DNA of 9,031 nt from NCBI GenBank assembly GCA_030594725.1, contig JAUVEQ010000094.1, positions 1 through 9,031 of the forward strand. The letters are read 5' to 3'. The notes under the pieces were generated by a model, which worked only from the letters and a program-made list of their open reading frames with translations, searched no databases and was not told the origin of the DNA. Each line of letters opens with the position of its first letter. Position 1 is the stretch's first letter. Below, piece by piece: positions 1 to 5,623 of this stretch. Made by a program: the position numbers and the translations under genes. This DNA is from Methanobacteriota archaeon. GTDB taxonomy: Archaea; Thermoplasmatota; DTKX01; GCA-020343715.

Positions 1-430
1 CGTGGTCGCTACCAGGTCCGTGGCAGTTCTCGCACCCGATGCGAAGCAGGTGCAGGTTCGGGAAATCCTCATCGTCGCCTGCGTTGTACGTGTCGTTCCA
101 GGGAAGAGCTGGATCGAAACCACTTTCCTCGCCGTAAGCCACAACGTGGCACTCGGCACAGGAGCCGGTCATGCCCGTGGTCTCGTTACCGCCACCATAG
201 GTGTACTTGTTGGTCGGCTCGTCGTGGTAGATCCACTCCGAGAAGTCAATGCCATGCATTGTTCCTTCCCAGTCTTCAAGCATGTCGTCGTGGCAGTCAG
301 CGCACCTCGAAGAACCTTCGTAAGTGGCTCCGCCCGTTGTCCCAATGAATGCCAGGAGCGCCAACACGGCCACCAGCCCGATCAGGGCCAGAGGCAGCAT
401 TCGCTTCCTCACAGGTTTTGTGTCACCCAA
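1..430 (-). CDS. Multiheme cytochrome c, N-terminal part (C-terminus beyond window)
   Basis: This is the N-terminal 143 residues of an exported c-type cytochrome; the gene runs off the left edge. From a TTG start it has a short basic N-terminus (KPVRKR), a hydrophobic helix of about 20 residues (LPLALIGLVAVLALLAF) serving as signal or anchor, then three CxxCH heme sites: CADCH (about residues 43-47), CAECH (91-95) and CENCHGPG (133-137). The segments around the first and third sites (CADCHDDMLEDW and CENCHGPGSDH) resemble the cytochrome c554 / multiheme cytochrome group, but no precise family can be assigned from a fragment. It should act outside the membrane in electron transfer. The start is chosen because GGAGGT lies six bases before TTG at 430. 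The alternative ATG at 445 adds five residues, has no visible ribosome site, and contains this GGAGGT within its own codons. The gene lies downstream of ccmE, probably with its own promoter in the AT-rich spacer. Confidence 0.85.
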   Translation of the reverse strand, partial: MGDTKPVRKRMLPLALIGLVAVLALLAFIGTTGGATYEGSSRCADCHDDMLEDWEGTMHGIDFSEWIYHDEPTNKYTYGGGNETTGMTGSCAECHVVAYGEESGFDPALPWNDTYNAGDDEDFPNLHLLRIGCENCHGPGSDH

Positions 431-436
431 TATTTG

Positions 437-442
437 ACCTCC
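437..442 (-). promoter_or_regulatory. Shine-Dalgarno site that favours a TTG start
   Basis: The minus strand reads GGAGGT here, followed by CAAATA and TTG at 430-428. This is a near-ideal match to the 16S rRNA 3' end with a six-base spacer. The same motif precedes ccmB, ccmC and ccmE, so translation in this organism does use it. It argues for TTG rather than the ATG at 445, which overlaps it. Confidence 0.6.
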
Positions 443-456
443 CATGTTAAGGATAC

Positions 457-473
457 CCTAAAATTAATTTAGG
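457..473. repeat. AT-rich inverted repeat in the leader of the left cytochrome gene
   Basis: The 17-base sequence CCTAAAATTAATTTAGG has 6-base arms (CCTAAA and TTTAGG) around a 5-base centre. It lies 27 to 43 bases upstream of the TTG start and could be an operator or part of a promoter. AT-rich sequence makes chance palindromes fairly likely, so the role is a guess. Confidence 0.35.
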
Positions 474-478
474 CCTCC

Positions 479-513
479 TATTAAATCCTCATATCCATCT
501 ACAACTATATTAA
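479..513 (-). promoter_or_regulatory. Candidate archaeal promoter elements for the left cytochrome gene
   Basis: Two TATA-like elements on the minus strand, TTAATATA (513-506) and TTTAATA (485-479), lie in the AT-rich spacer between ccmE and the left cytochrome gene. With the usual archaeal spacing of about 25 bases they would place transcript starts near 483 or 457, giving leaders long enough to include the GGAGGT site. Nothing in the sequence decides between them. The rest of the 446-654 spacer holds no gene that I can support, and no clear U-rich terminator for ccmE. Confidence 0.35.
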
Positions 514-654
514 GCTTCCCGATAGCTGAGAATTGGAATGATTTCAATCCCCTGGATGGGTCGAATAAGAACCGATGTTTTGGCCCAGATTCTGGGGTGT
601 TTTCTCATACCTTAGTAAATATCGATTATCTTTTCTTAATGGGGTTTTTAAGGC

Positions 655-1128
655 CTAGTACTTCGAGGGACAACCGATTTGGATCGCATCGGTATCCATC
701 TTGTCCACGGGGGTGGATTTGCGTAGAATGCCCTTCACGACCGCGGTGGCGTTTATCCCGAAGCCCTCTGGTATGGGGCCGGTGTGTTGCACCCGGATGG
801 TGATGTTCCCGTCATTGGTGTCGGCGATGGTGAAGTCCGATGACCCGACCTCCCAGCTGACTATCAAGCCCTTGACGCTCACGTACTCCCCGTCGAGGGA
901 GTCGATATCATTCACAGCCTGGTGGACCTCGTAGATCTTGTCGGGGACCATCCCCCATAGTAGGATGACCACCAGGACGGCCACGACGGCGACCACGACA
1001 CCGATGCGGATCTGCTTGCTGGAGATGCCCTTGGACCTCAGCTTCTCCGGTGCTTCCTCGTCGGTGGTCGTCTCGACCTCTTCCCCCGTCGGGGACTCGA
1101 TCCCATCAGGACCCGTCTCGTTGTCCAT
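655..1128 (-). CDS. ccmE: CcmE heme chaperone, CxxxY type
   Basis: CcmE is the membrane-anchored heme chaperone of System I cytochrome c maturation: it binds heme covalently outside the membrane and passes it to the ligation machinery. The 157-residue product has an acidic N-terminal tail (about 1-39), one membrane helix (about 42-60), then an OB-fold domain with the family pattern of beta strands (for example YVSVKGLIVSW and ITIRVQHTGPIPEGF). Bacterial CcmE normally binds heme through His in HxxxY. Here the motif is Cys153-Pro-Ser-Lys-Tyr157, at the very C-terminus, which is the known CxxxY variant of archaea and some sulfate reducers. The protein ends directly after Tyr157, without the usual disordered C-terminal tail. 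AGGAGGT at 1140-1134 sits five bases before the ATG, supporting this start. The gene overlaps the end of ccmD by 23 bases. The 39-residue acidic cytoplasmic tail is longer than usual for the family. Confidence 0.9.
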   Translation of the reverse strand: MDNETGPDGIESPTGEEVETTTDEEAPEKLRSKGISSKQIRIGVVVAVVAVLVVILLWGMVPDKIYEVHQAVNDIDSLDGEYVSVKGLIVSWEVGSSDFTIADTNDGNITIRVQHTGPIPEGFGINATAVVKGILRKSTPVDKMDTDAIQIGCPSKY

Positions 1129-1258
1129 CTACTACCTCCTGGAGGACGTCGATCTCTCGGGCCAGCCGCTGCTGGTCGAAGTGGATCTTGAGCATGTAAA
1201 TGAATATGCCACCCCAGATGATGGCATATGCCAGATAGAAGTACACGATATCGTCCAT
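1106..1258 (-). CDS. ccmD: CcmD-like small membrane protein
   Basis: This 50-residue frame fills the gap between ccmC and ccmE. It starts MDDIVYFYLAYAIIWGG, has one membrane helix (about residues 5-23), then a charged cytoplasmic tail likely to be helical (KIHFDQQRLAREIDVLQ). That layout of aromatic start, single helix and basic/coiled tail matches CcmD, the small subunit that helps release heme-loaded CcmE from the CcmABC complex. Sequence identity in this family is low, so the call rests on size, topology and position. Its ATG follows the ccmC stop by one base, and AGGTGA at 1269-1264 is a suitable ribosome site overlapping the end of ccmC. The 3' end overlaps ccmE in another frame, so translation of the two is probably coupled. 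Confidence 0.8.
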   Translation of the reverse strand: MDDIVYFYLAYAIIWGGIFIYMLKIHFDQQRLAREIDVLQEVVDGQRDGS

Positions 1259-1259
1259 T

Positions 1260-1946
1260 TCAGTCACCTACCTTCAGCTTCAATTCATCAGCGCGATCCT
1301 GGAGCTTGGCCGCCCCGACACGGAGCAGCAGCAGAGCGATGTACAAGAACGTCATGGCAAAGACCGCCACTATCAGGGCCGGGACCATCCCAGAGGTCAC
1401 GATCTCGCCCTGGTCGCTGGCGATCACGGTGGGATGGGACTGGGTCCATATGCGATTGGCCGCGAAGCTGAGAGGGATGCATAGCATGCCGATGACGCTG
1501 AACACGGCGGCAAGGGTCGCCTTCGACCGCCTGGACTGCACGTTCGCCCGCAAGGCCAGGTAGGCTATGAACACAAGCCAGAGGACCAGGGTCATCAGCA
1601 GTTTCAGGTCCTCCCACCTCCAGAATTCGCCCCAGATGGCCCTGGCCCACATTGGCCCGGTGAGGATGGCCAGGGTGGTGAACACCACGCCGATCTCGGC
1701 AGAGGACACCGCCCAGTTGTCCCACTTGAGGTCCTTGGTCTTCATGTACACTATGCTGGTGGCGAAGGTAACGATGAATGCCACGTAGGCTATCCATGCG
1801 GAGGCCACGTGGAAGTAGAATATCCTCTGGACGTCTCCCATCGTCTCGTGGGGCGGGACCCAGATCATGGCGAGGAAGATCCCGTTGAGGACCAGGACCG
1901 CCGAGATGAGTATGAATGCTAGCCTGATTCTGCCGAACAGTTCCAT
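1260..1946 (-). CDS. ccmC: CcmC heme-handling membrane protein
   Basis: CcmC presents heme to CcmE on the outer face of the membrane and is needed for its covalent attachment there. The 228-residue product is rich in membrane helices (about six) and carries the tryptophan-rich WWD-type segment of heme-handling proteins at about residues 100-112 (MWARAIWGEFWRWEDL). Conserved histidines expected to ligate heme are His46 in IFYFHVASAW and His171 in WTQSHPT. Length is close to the bacterial protein (about 245). I chose ATG 1946 because GGAGG at 1957-1953 precedes it by six bases and it begins one base after the ccmB stop. An upstream in-frame ATG at 1970 would overlap ccmB by more than 20 bases and lacks such a site. 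It is the third gene of the ccm operon. Confidence 0.93.
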   Translation of the reverse strand: MELFGRIRLAFILISAVLVLNGIFLAMIWVPPHETMGDVQRIFYFHVASAWIAYVAFIVTFATSIVYMKTKDLKWDNWAVSSAEIGVVFTTLAILTGPMWARAIWGEFWRWEDLKLLMTLVLWLVFIAYLALRANVQSRRSKATLAAVFSVIGMLCIPLSFAANRIWTQSHPTVIASDQGEIVTSGMVPALIVAVFAMTFLYIALLLLRVGAAKLQDRADELKLKVGD

Positions 1947-1947
1947 G

Positions 1948-2616
1948 CTAGGCCTCCAATATAAAGTCAATCAATAAATAACCTGTGGCGATAAACACCA
2001 AAGCGAACACGGCCAGGAACCTCACTTCCTGGTTGATATCATCAAGGCCGGCACCCCCGAATATCTCGGAGGTCGCCGAGACCGCCGAGAGCACGACGGT
2101 GAAGAGGAGGACCGGTATGGTCAGGACCATTAGCATCACTCCCGCCTGGGAAAGCTGCGATGATATCGCCGATATGATGCTTCCCAGGGCCACGAACCCC
2201 AGGGTGCCTAGGACGAGGACCGTCATCAGGGCCGCCATGTTCGGCAGGTCGTAGGGGAAGAAGACGAAGAACAGCATGAGGGTGAAGAGCTCCAGGCCGA
2301 ACACCACCAGGAGGCTGGCGAGGAGCTTGCCCACATATACCGCCGAATGGGGTATGGGGGCCAGGAGCAGGCCCTCCTTGGTCGACTCGTCCACCTCGCG
2401 CTTGTAGATGGGGGTCAGGGAGAACATCCCGGCGAAGAATATCGTGATCCACAGGACCGGGGCGGCGATCTCCGTGGCCGTCTTGTCGAAGGACGAGAAC
2501 GCGAAGCGGAACGATGTCAGGATCAGGAAGGCCAGGAGGAGGTAGGTGACGATGGTCTGCTTGTTGCGGAACTCGACCCGGAGCTCCTTCTGGAAGATGG
2601 CCCCCACGGCACCCAT
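1948..2616 (-). CDS. ccmB: CcmB, membrane subunit of the heme-maturation ABC transporter
   Basis: CcmB is the permease partner of the CcmA ATPase. CcmAB uses ATP to release holo-CcmE from CcmC/CcmD. The 222-residue product has about six membrane helices and the family N-terminus FQKELRVEFRNKQ (8-20). It also has the stretch LWITIFFAGMFSL (55-67) and then KEGLLLAPIPHSAVYVGK (80-97), all typical of CcmB. Length matches the bacterial protein (about 220). ATG 2616 is preferred because it shares one base with the ccmA stop (TGATG) and follows GGAGGT (2630-2625) by eight bases. A longer reading from 2667 would add 17 residues that lie inside ccmA and have no membrane character. Confidence 0.93.
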   Translation of the reverse strand: MGAVGAIFQKELRVEFRNKQTIVTYLLLAFLILTSFRFAFSSFDKTATEIAAPVLWITIFFAGMFSLTPIYKREVDESTKEGLLLAPIPHSAVYVGKLLASLLVVFGLELFTLMLFFVFFPYDLPNMAALMTVLVLGTLGFVALGSIISAISSQLSQAGVMLMVLTIPVLLFTVVLSAVSATSEIFGGAGLDDINQEVRFLAVFALVFIATGYLLIDFILEA

Positions 2617-3326
2617 CAACGACCACCTCCCATCACGTCCAGGTACCTCTCGGAGAACTCGTCCCATCCAGAGGGGTCGTTCTCGAGGACCATCCTGCCC
2701 CCGGACAGTATCCCTGCCCTGGTGGCCATCTCGAGGCCCTGGGCCAGGTCGTGGGTGATGGCCAAGAAGGCGGTCCCCTCGGCGCTCTTCTCCCTGATCA
2801 GCCGCTCCAGGGTGGCGGTGGCCCTGATATCGAGTCCCGTGTAGGGTTCGTCGAGCACCACCAGGTCGGGTTCGTGGAGGATCGCCCTGGCCAGTCCAAG
2901 CCTCTGCTTCATCCCGCGGGAGAAGGTCGCGACCCTGTCGTGGGACCTGGCGAACAGGCCGACCTCCTTGAGCAGTGCCTTCGACCGCTCCGCGCGATTG
3001 GGAACATCGTAGAGCTGGCCGAAGAAATCCAGGTTCTCCATGGCGGTGAGCTCTCCGTAGAGGTAGGGCTCGTGGGAGAGGAAACCGATCCTTGCACGGA
3101 TCGCCAGGGCCTCGCCCTCGAGGGGCTCGCCGAACAGGCGCACCTCTCCCGAGTCTGGCTTCATGAGACCCGTGAGGAGCTTGACCAGGGTCGTCTTGCC
3201 AGCTCCGTTGGGACCGAATAGGAAGTACCGGTCCCCGGACGATATGGAGAGGTCGACGCCCCTGAGCACCTGGTTGCGCCCGAAGGACTTGACCAATCCC
3301 CTGGCCTCTAGTACAACGCCCGACAT
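2616..3326 (-). CDS. ccmA: CcmA, ATPase subunit of the heme-maturation ABC transporter
   Basis: This 236-residue protein is a complete ABC ATPase. It has Walker A GPNGAGKT (38-45), a degenerate signature FSRGMKQR (135-142), Walker B LVVLDEP (155-161) and switch histidine His192 in ITHD. The Q-loop region reads LSHEPYLYGELTAMENL, with the ELTA-ENL pattern common in CcmA. Alone it could be taken for a generic exporter ATPase, but ccmB, ccmC, ccmD and ccmE follow without gaps, which fixes the assignment. It is cytoplasmic and pairs with CcmB. No Shine-Dalgarno site precedes the ATG. A TATA-like box about 30 bases upstream suggests a nearly leaderless transcript beginning here, making ccmA the first gene of the operon, though read-through from the prenyltransferase gene 83 bases upstream is possible. 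Confidence 0.92.
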   Translation of the reverse strand: MSGVVLEARGLVKSFGRNQVLRGVDLSISSGDRYFLFGPNGAGKTTLVKLLTGLMKPDSGEVRLFGEPLEGEALAIRARIGFLSHEPYLYGELTAMENLDFFGQLYDVPNRAERSKALLKEVGLFARSHDRVATFSRGMKQRLGLARAILHEPDLVVLDEPYTGLDIRATATLERLIREKSAEGTAFLAITHDLAQGLEMATRAGILSGGRMVLENDPSGWDEFSERYLDVMGGGR

Positions 3327-3352
3327 CCAGGCCCGTTGATTCCCTTCATGGG

Positions 3353-3360
3353 GATAAAAC
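3353..3360 (-). promoter_or_regulatory. TATA-like box upstream of ccmA
   Basis: The minus strand reads GTTTTATC here, preceded by the purine-rich CCGAAG that could serve as a BRE. The box centre is about 30 bases from the ccmA ATG, so an archaeal transcript would start within a few bases of the start codon. This agrees with the lack of a ribosome site before ccmA, while ccmB, ccmC, ccmD and ccmE do have one. Confidence 0.45.
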
Positions 3361-3371
3361 CTTCGGTATCC

Positions 3372-3396
3372 TCGGTTCTAGGACCGACAGATGTCG
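3372..3396. repeat. Two overlapping inverted repeats upstream of the ccmA promoter
   Basis: TCGGT (3372-3376) pairs with ACCGA (3383-3387) across six bases, and CGACA (3385-3389) pairs with TGTCG (3392-3396) across two bases. They lie directly upstream of the TATA-like box, between it and the end of the prenyltransferase gene. They may be a regulator binding site, or structure in the 3' end of the upstream transcript. There is no U-run after either arm, so they do not look like a simple terminator. Confidence 0.35.
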
Positions 3397-3409
3397 AGCA
3401 TGGGCCCCG

Positions 3410-4399
3410 TCAGACCACCCAGATGCCAACGTGGTTGAGGGCCAGCAGGAAGGTCCCGATGGCCATCAGGCTACCGGTGAAGAAGATGACCCACAGGATA
3501 ACGTCCACCTTCCTCGTGACCCTGAGGTAGATGATCGGCAGGAACTCCAGGATCGATATCGGCCAGACCCTGTAGATCACCTCGGGCGAGTACAGGTAGT
3601 CGTTGAGACCCAGGGACAGTATCGCGACGTTGGCGATGAAGAGAAGGACCATGGATGCCTCTGCAGCCCTGTCCAGGCCCAGCTTCACCGCGATGGTCTG
3701 GATGTTGCTGTCACCGTCGTACCTCATGTCGGCGATGGTCGTGAGGATGTATAGGCAGCCGGTCCCGAATATCATCGGTACGAGCCATAGCCAGGGATAT
3801 TCACTGAGGGGGGCCGCGACAATGAAGCCCGCCATCGAGCAGAGGAGGCCGAATCCCACCATGTTCGTCAGGAGGTCGAGACCTCCTCGACCCTTGAACC
3901 GGAAAGGTGGGGAAGAGTAGAGGAACGAGAGGACCACGATGAAGGCCGAGATCACGAAGAAACCGGGGGAGATGAGCATGGCAAGGACGAGTGAGAGTAC
4001 GAAGAGTAAGCCCGAGGACCCGAGGATCATCCTGGGCCTGGTGGGTACCTTGTGGAAGGGGAGGGAGCTCTTCCTGGGATTGTTCTTGTCGATGTCACGG
4101 TCGAAGAAGTCGTCGTAGAGCACCGTCCCCCCGCCCAGCAACGGGCCTATTATGATGGCCCCGAGCCAGAACTCCCAGGTCTGGCCCAGGTACAGTGCGA
4201 AGGTCTCGAGGTATGTGCTCGCCACGGTCGGGTTGTCCTCGAGCCATTGGAGCCCCGGGAAGATCTCGCCGGAGGCCCAGACCCAGCTGATGTAGTAGGG
4301 GAAGGTGGCCACGATCCAGAACTCCGGACCCATGTGGCGGAGCACGGCCTTGAAGTACCTGAGAGGGTACAGCCTGATCTCGTCAACAAGGATTCTCAT
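3410..4399 (-). CDS. UbiA-family prenyltransferase
   Basis: This 329-residue integral membrane protein has about eight or nine hydrophobic helices and both aspartate-rich motifs of the UbiA family. The first is YDDFFDRDIDKNNPR (95-109), a DDxxDxxxDxxxxR form in which the usual leading Asn is Asp. The second is DMRYDGD (224-230). YSSPPFRFKGRGG (161-173) is another family hallmark. Such enzymes bind prenyl diphosphate through Mg2+ and transfer it to an aromatic ring or to glycerol phosphate. The substrate cannot be read from sequence: quinone synthesis, archaeal ether-lipid synthesis (DGGGP synthase) or another acceptor are all possible. Heme O synthase is unlikely because its NxxxD motif differs. 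The ATG lies three bases after the stop of the Fe-S gene, so it is probably cotranscribed with the respiratory block, which favours a quinone role as inference. Confidence 0.88.
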   Translation of the reverse strand: MRILVDEIRLYPLRYFKAVLRHMGPEFWIVATFPYYISWVWASGEIFPGLQWLEDNPTVASTYLETFALYLGQTWEFWLGAIIIGPLLGGGTVLYDDFFDRDIDKNNPRKSSLPFHKVPTRPRMILGSSGLLFVLSLVLAMLISPGFFVISAFIVVLSFLYSSPPFRFKGRGGLDLLTNMVGFGLLCSMAGFIVAAPLSEYPWLWLVPMIFGTGCLYILTTIADMRYDGDSNIQTIAVKLGLDRAAEASMVLLFIANVAILSLGLNDYLYSPEVIYRVWPISILEFLPIIYLRVTRKVDVILWVIFFTGSLMAIGTFLLALNHVGIWVV

Positions 4400-4402
4400 G
4401 GA

Positions 4403-5599
4403 TCAGACCGACGGACCGAGGGCCTCGAGTATCAGCTGCATCAGGTCGATGGTGGGTTGCCTGACGCCCAGCTGCTTGGCCCCCGCGTTGAGGTTCACGG
4501 CACAGAATGGGCAGGTGGTGATTATCTGCTCCGAGCCCACGTCTATGGCCTCTTGTACCCTGCCAGCGGCGATGTTCACCGCGTACTCGTCGAACTGGGC
4601 CTTGAAACCGGCCCCCGCGCCACAGCACCGGGACTTGCGACGGTTCCTGGGCATCTCTATGAGTTCGATGCCGGGGATCGACTCGATGACGTTCCTTGGG
4701 GGCTCGAAGACACCGGCATGACGGCCCAGGTGGCAAGGGTCGTGGTAGGTCACCTTCCTAGGGATTGTCCTGTTGAAACTCAACCTCCCGTCCTCGATGA
4801 GCTTCTCGGCGTACTGGGCAACGTGGAGCACCTCGTAGCCAAGGGGTCCGATCGCCTTGGTGTGGTCCCGTTTGGTGGTGGCCATGCAGCCAGCGCAGGC
4901 CGTCAGCATCACATTGGCCCCCGATATCCTCATCTGCTCCTGGGTGTGGCGGGCGAAGGACTCGGTGAGGCTCTTCTGGCCCGTGCGCAGCAGTGGAGAG
5001 GTGCAGCACCACTCCTCCTCGCCCATTATGTTGAACTTGACATCAGCGGCCTTGAGCACCGTGGCAGTGGTCTTGGCGATCTTCTGCATCCTGAAGGATT
5101 CGGTACAGCCCACGTAGTACATCACCTCGGGCTTCGATGACAGGAGGAACTCCTTGGACCAGTCGCCCCGGGTGGATTCCGGCTCGTTGAAGGGATTCTT
5201 GACATTGCTGACGCGCGAGAGGAAGGCCCGATGGGTGTCCAGGGGAGCCACTCCCTGATCCACCAGCCAACCCTTGACCTCCTCCCAGAGCTCCGGAAAG
5301 GGGATCTCCACATGGCACTCCTCCTCGCACATGCCGCAGCTGGTGCACCAGTACACGCGCTCGACGAAATCGTCCGTGACCTTGATCTCCCGGTCGAAGA
5401 CGGCAAGGATGCGGTCCATGAAACCCTTCCGGTCCAGCTGCTTGAGCATGTACACCTTGCCACGGGGGCTGGCCGACTCCCAGGGGTCCTGTTCGAAGAC
5501 CGGGCAGACGTCGCGGCAGTAGCCGCACTGGAGACATGCGTCCAGGTCCTTGGCGATGCTCTTGGGAGGGCGATTGCGGCTTCCTTTCTCAGCGCTCAT
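4403..5599 (-). CDS. Fe-S oxidoreductase with two [4Fe-4S] motifs and two CCG domains (GlpC/GlcF/HdrD type)
   Basis: This 398-residue cytoplasmic electron carrier has a ferredoxin-like N-terminal half with two four-cysteine sets, Cys22/25/28/32 (CLQCGYCRDVC) and Cys85/88/91/95 (CTSCGMCEEEC). Two CCG domains follow: Cys165, Cys198-Cys199, Cys235, Cys238 and Cys289, Cys325-Cys326, Cys363, Cys366. All key cysteines are present in both CCG domains. This layout is shared by GlpC, GlcF and HdrD. The HdrD CCG domains hold noncubane [4Fe-4S] clusters, but whether these do is not known. The second ferredoxin motif is followed by His rather than the usual Pro. It has no signal peptide or membrane helix. 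Placed between a GlcD-like flavoprotein and, two genes upstream, a cytochrome b, it most likely carries electrons from flavin to the membrane subunit. GGGAAGTGAG precedes the ATG, 24 bases after the flavoprotein stop. Confidence 0.9.
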   Translation of the reverse strand: MSAEKGSRNRPPKSIAKDLDACLQCGYCRDVCPVFEQDPWESASPRGKVYMLKQLDRKGFMDRILAVFDREIKVTDDFVERVYWCTSCGMCEEECHVEIPFPELWEEVKGWLVDQGVAPLDTHRAFLSRVSNVKNPFNEPESTRGDWSKEFLLSSKPEVMYYVGCTESFRMQKIAKTTATVLKAADVKFNIMGEEEWCCTSPLLRTGQKSLTESFARHTQEQMRISGANVMLTACAGCMATTKRDHTKAIGPLGYEVLHVAQYAEKLIEDGRLSFNRTIPRKVTYHDPCHLGRHAGVFEPPRNVIESIPGIELIEMPRNRRKSRCCGAGAGFKAQFDEYAVNIAAGRVQEAIDVGSEQIITTCPFCAVNLNAGAKQLGVRQPTIDLMQLILEALGPSV

Positions 5600-5623
5600 C
5601 TCACTTCCCGTCCGATTATGGCT

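Noticed and set aside
2..472. A 156-codon plus-strand open frame at the left edge
   Set aside because: It is antisense to a frame with three CxxCH sites and a signal/anchor helix. It has no domain of its own.
584..596. CCCAGATTCTGGG as a terminator hairpin after ccmE
   Set aside because: The stem is only five base pairs with a three-base loop and is not followed by a U-run on the minus strand. It lies about 60 bases beyond the stop.
1944..1970. Longer start for ccmC at 1970
   Set aside because: It overlaps ccmB and lacks a ribosome site, while ATG 1946 has GGAGG at proper spacing and directly follows the ccmB stop.
3410..4399. The prenyltransferase as heme O synthase (CtaB), given the cytochrome context
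   Set aside because: Its first motif is DDxxDxxxD with a following Arg, as in quinone or lipid prenyltransferases, and not the NxxxDxxxD form of CtaB.
4052..5140. A 362-codon plus-strand open frame opposite the prenyltransferase and Fe-S genes
   Set aside because: It spans two real minus-strand genes, has no known motif and no supporting ribosome site, so it is an antisense shadow.
5306..5330. CEEECH in the Fe-S protein read as a CX3CH heme site
   Set aside because: The two cysteines are the third and fourth of a ferredoxin set (Cys85/88/91/95), and the protein has no signal peptide, so it would not be heme-loaded.
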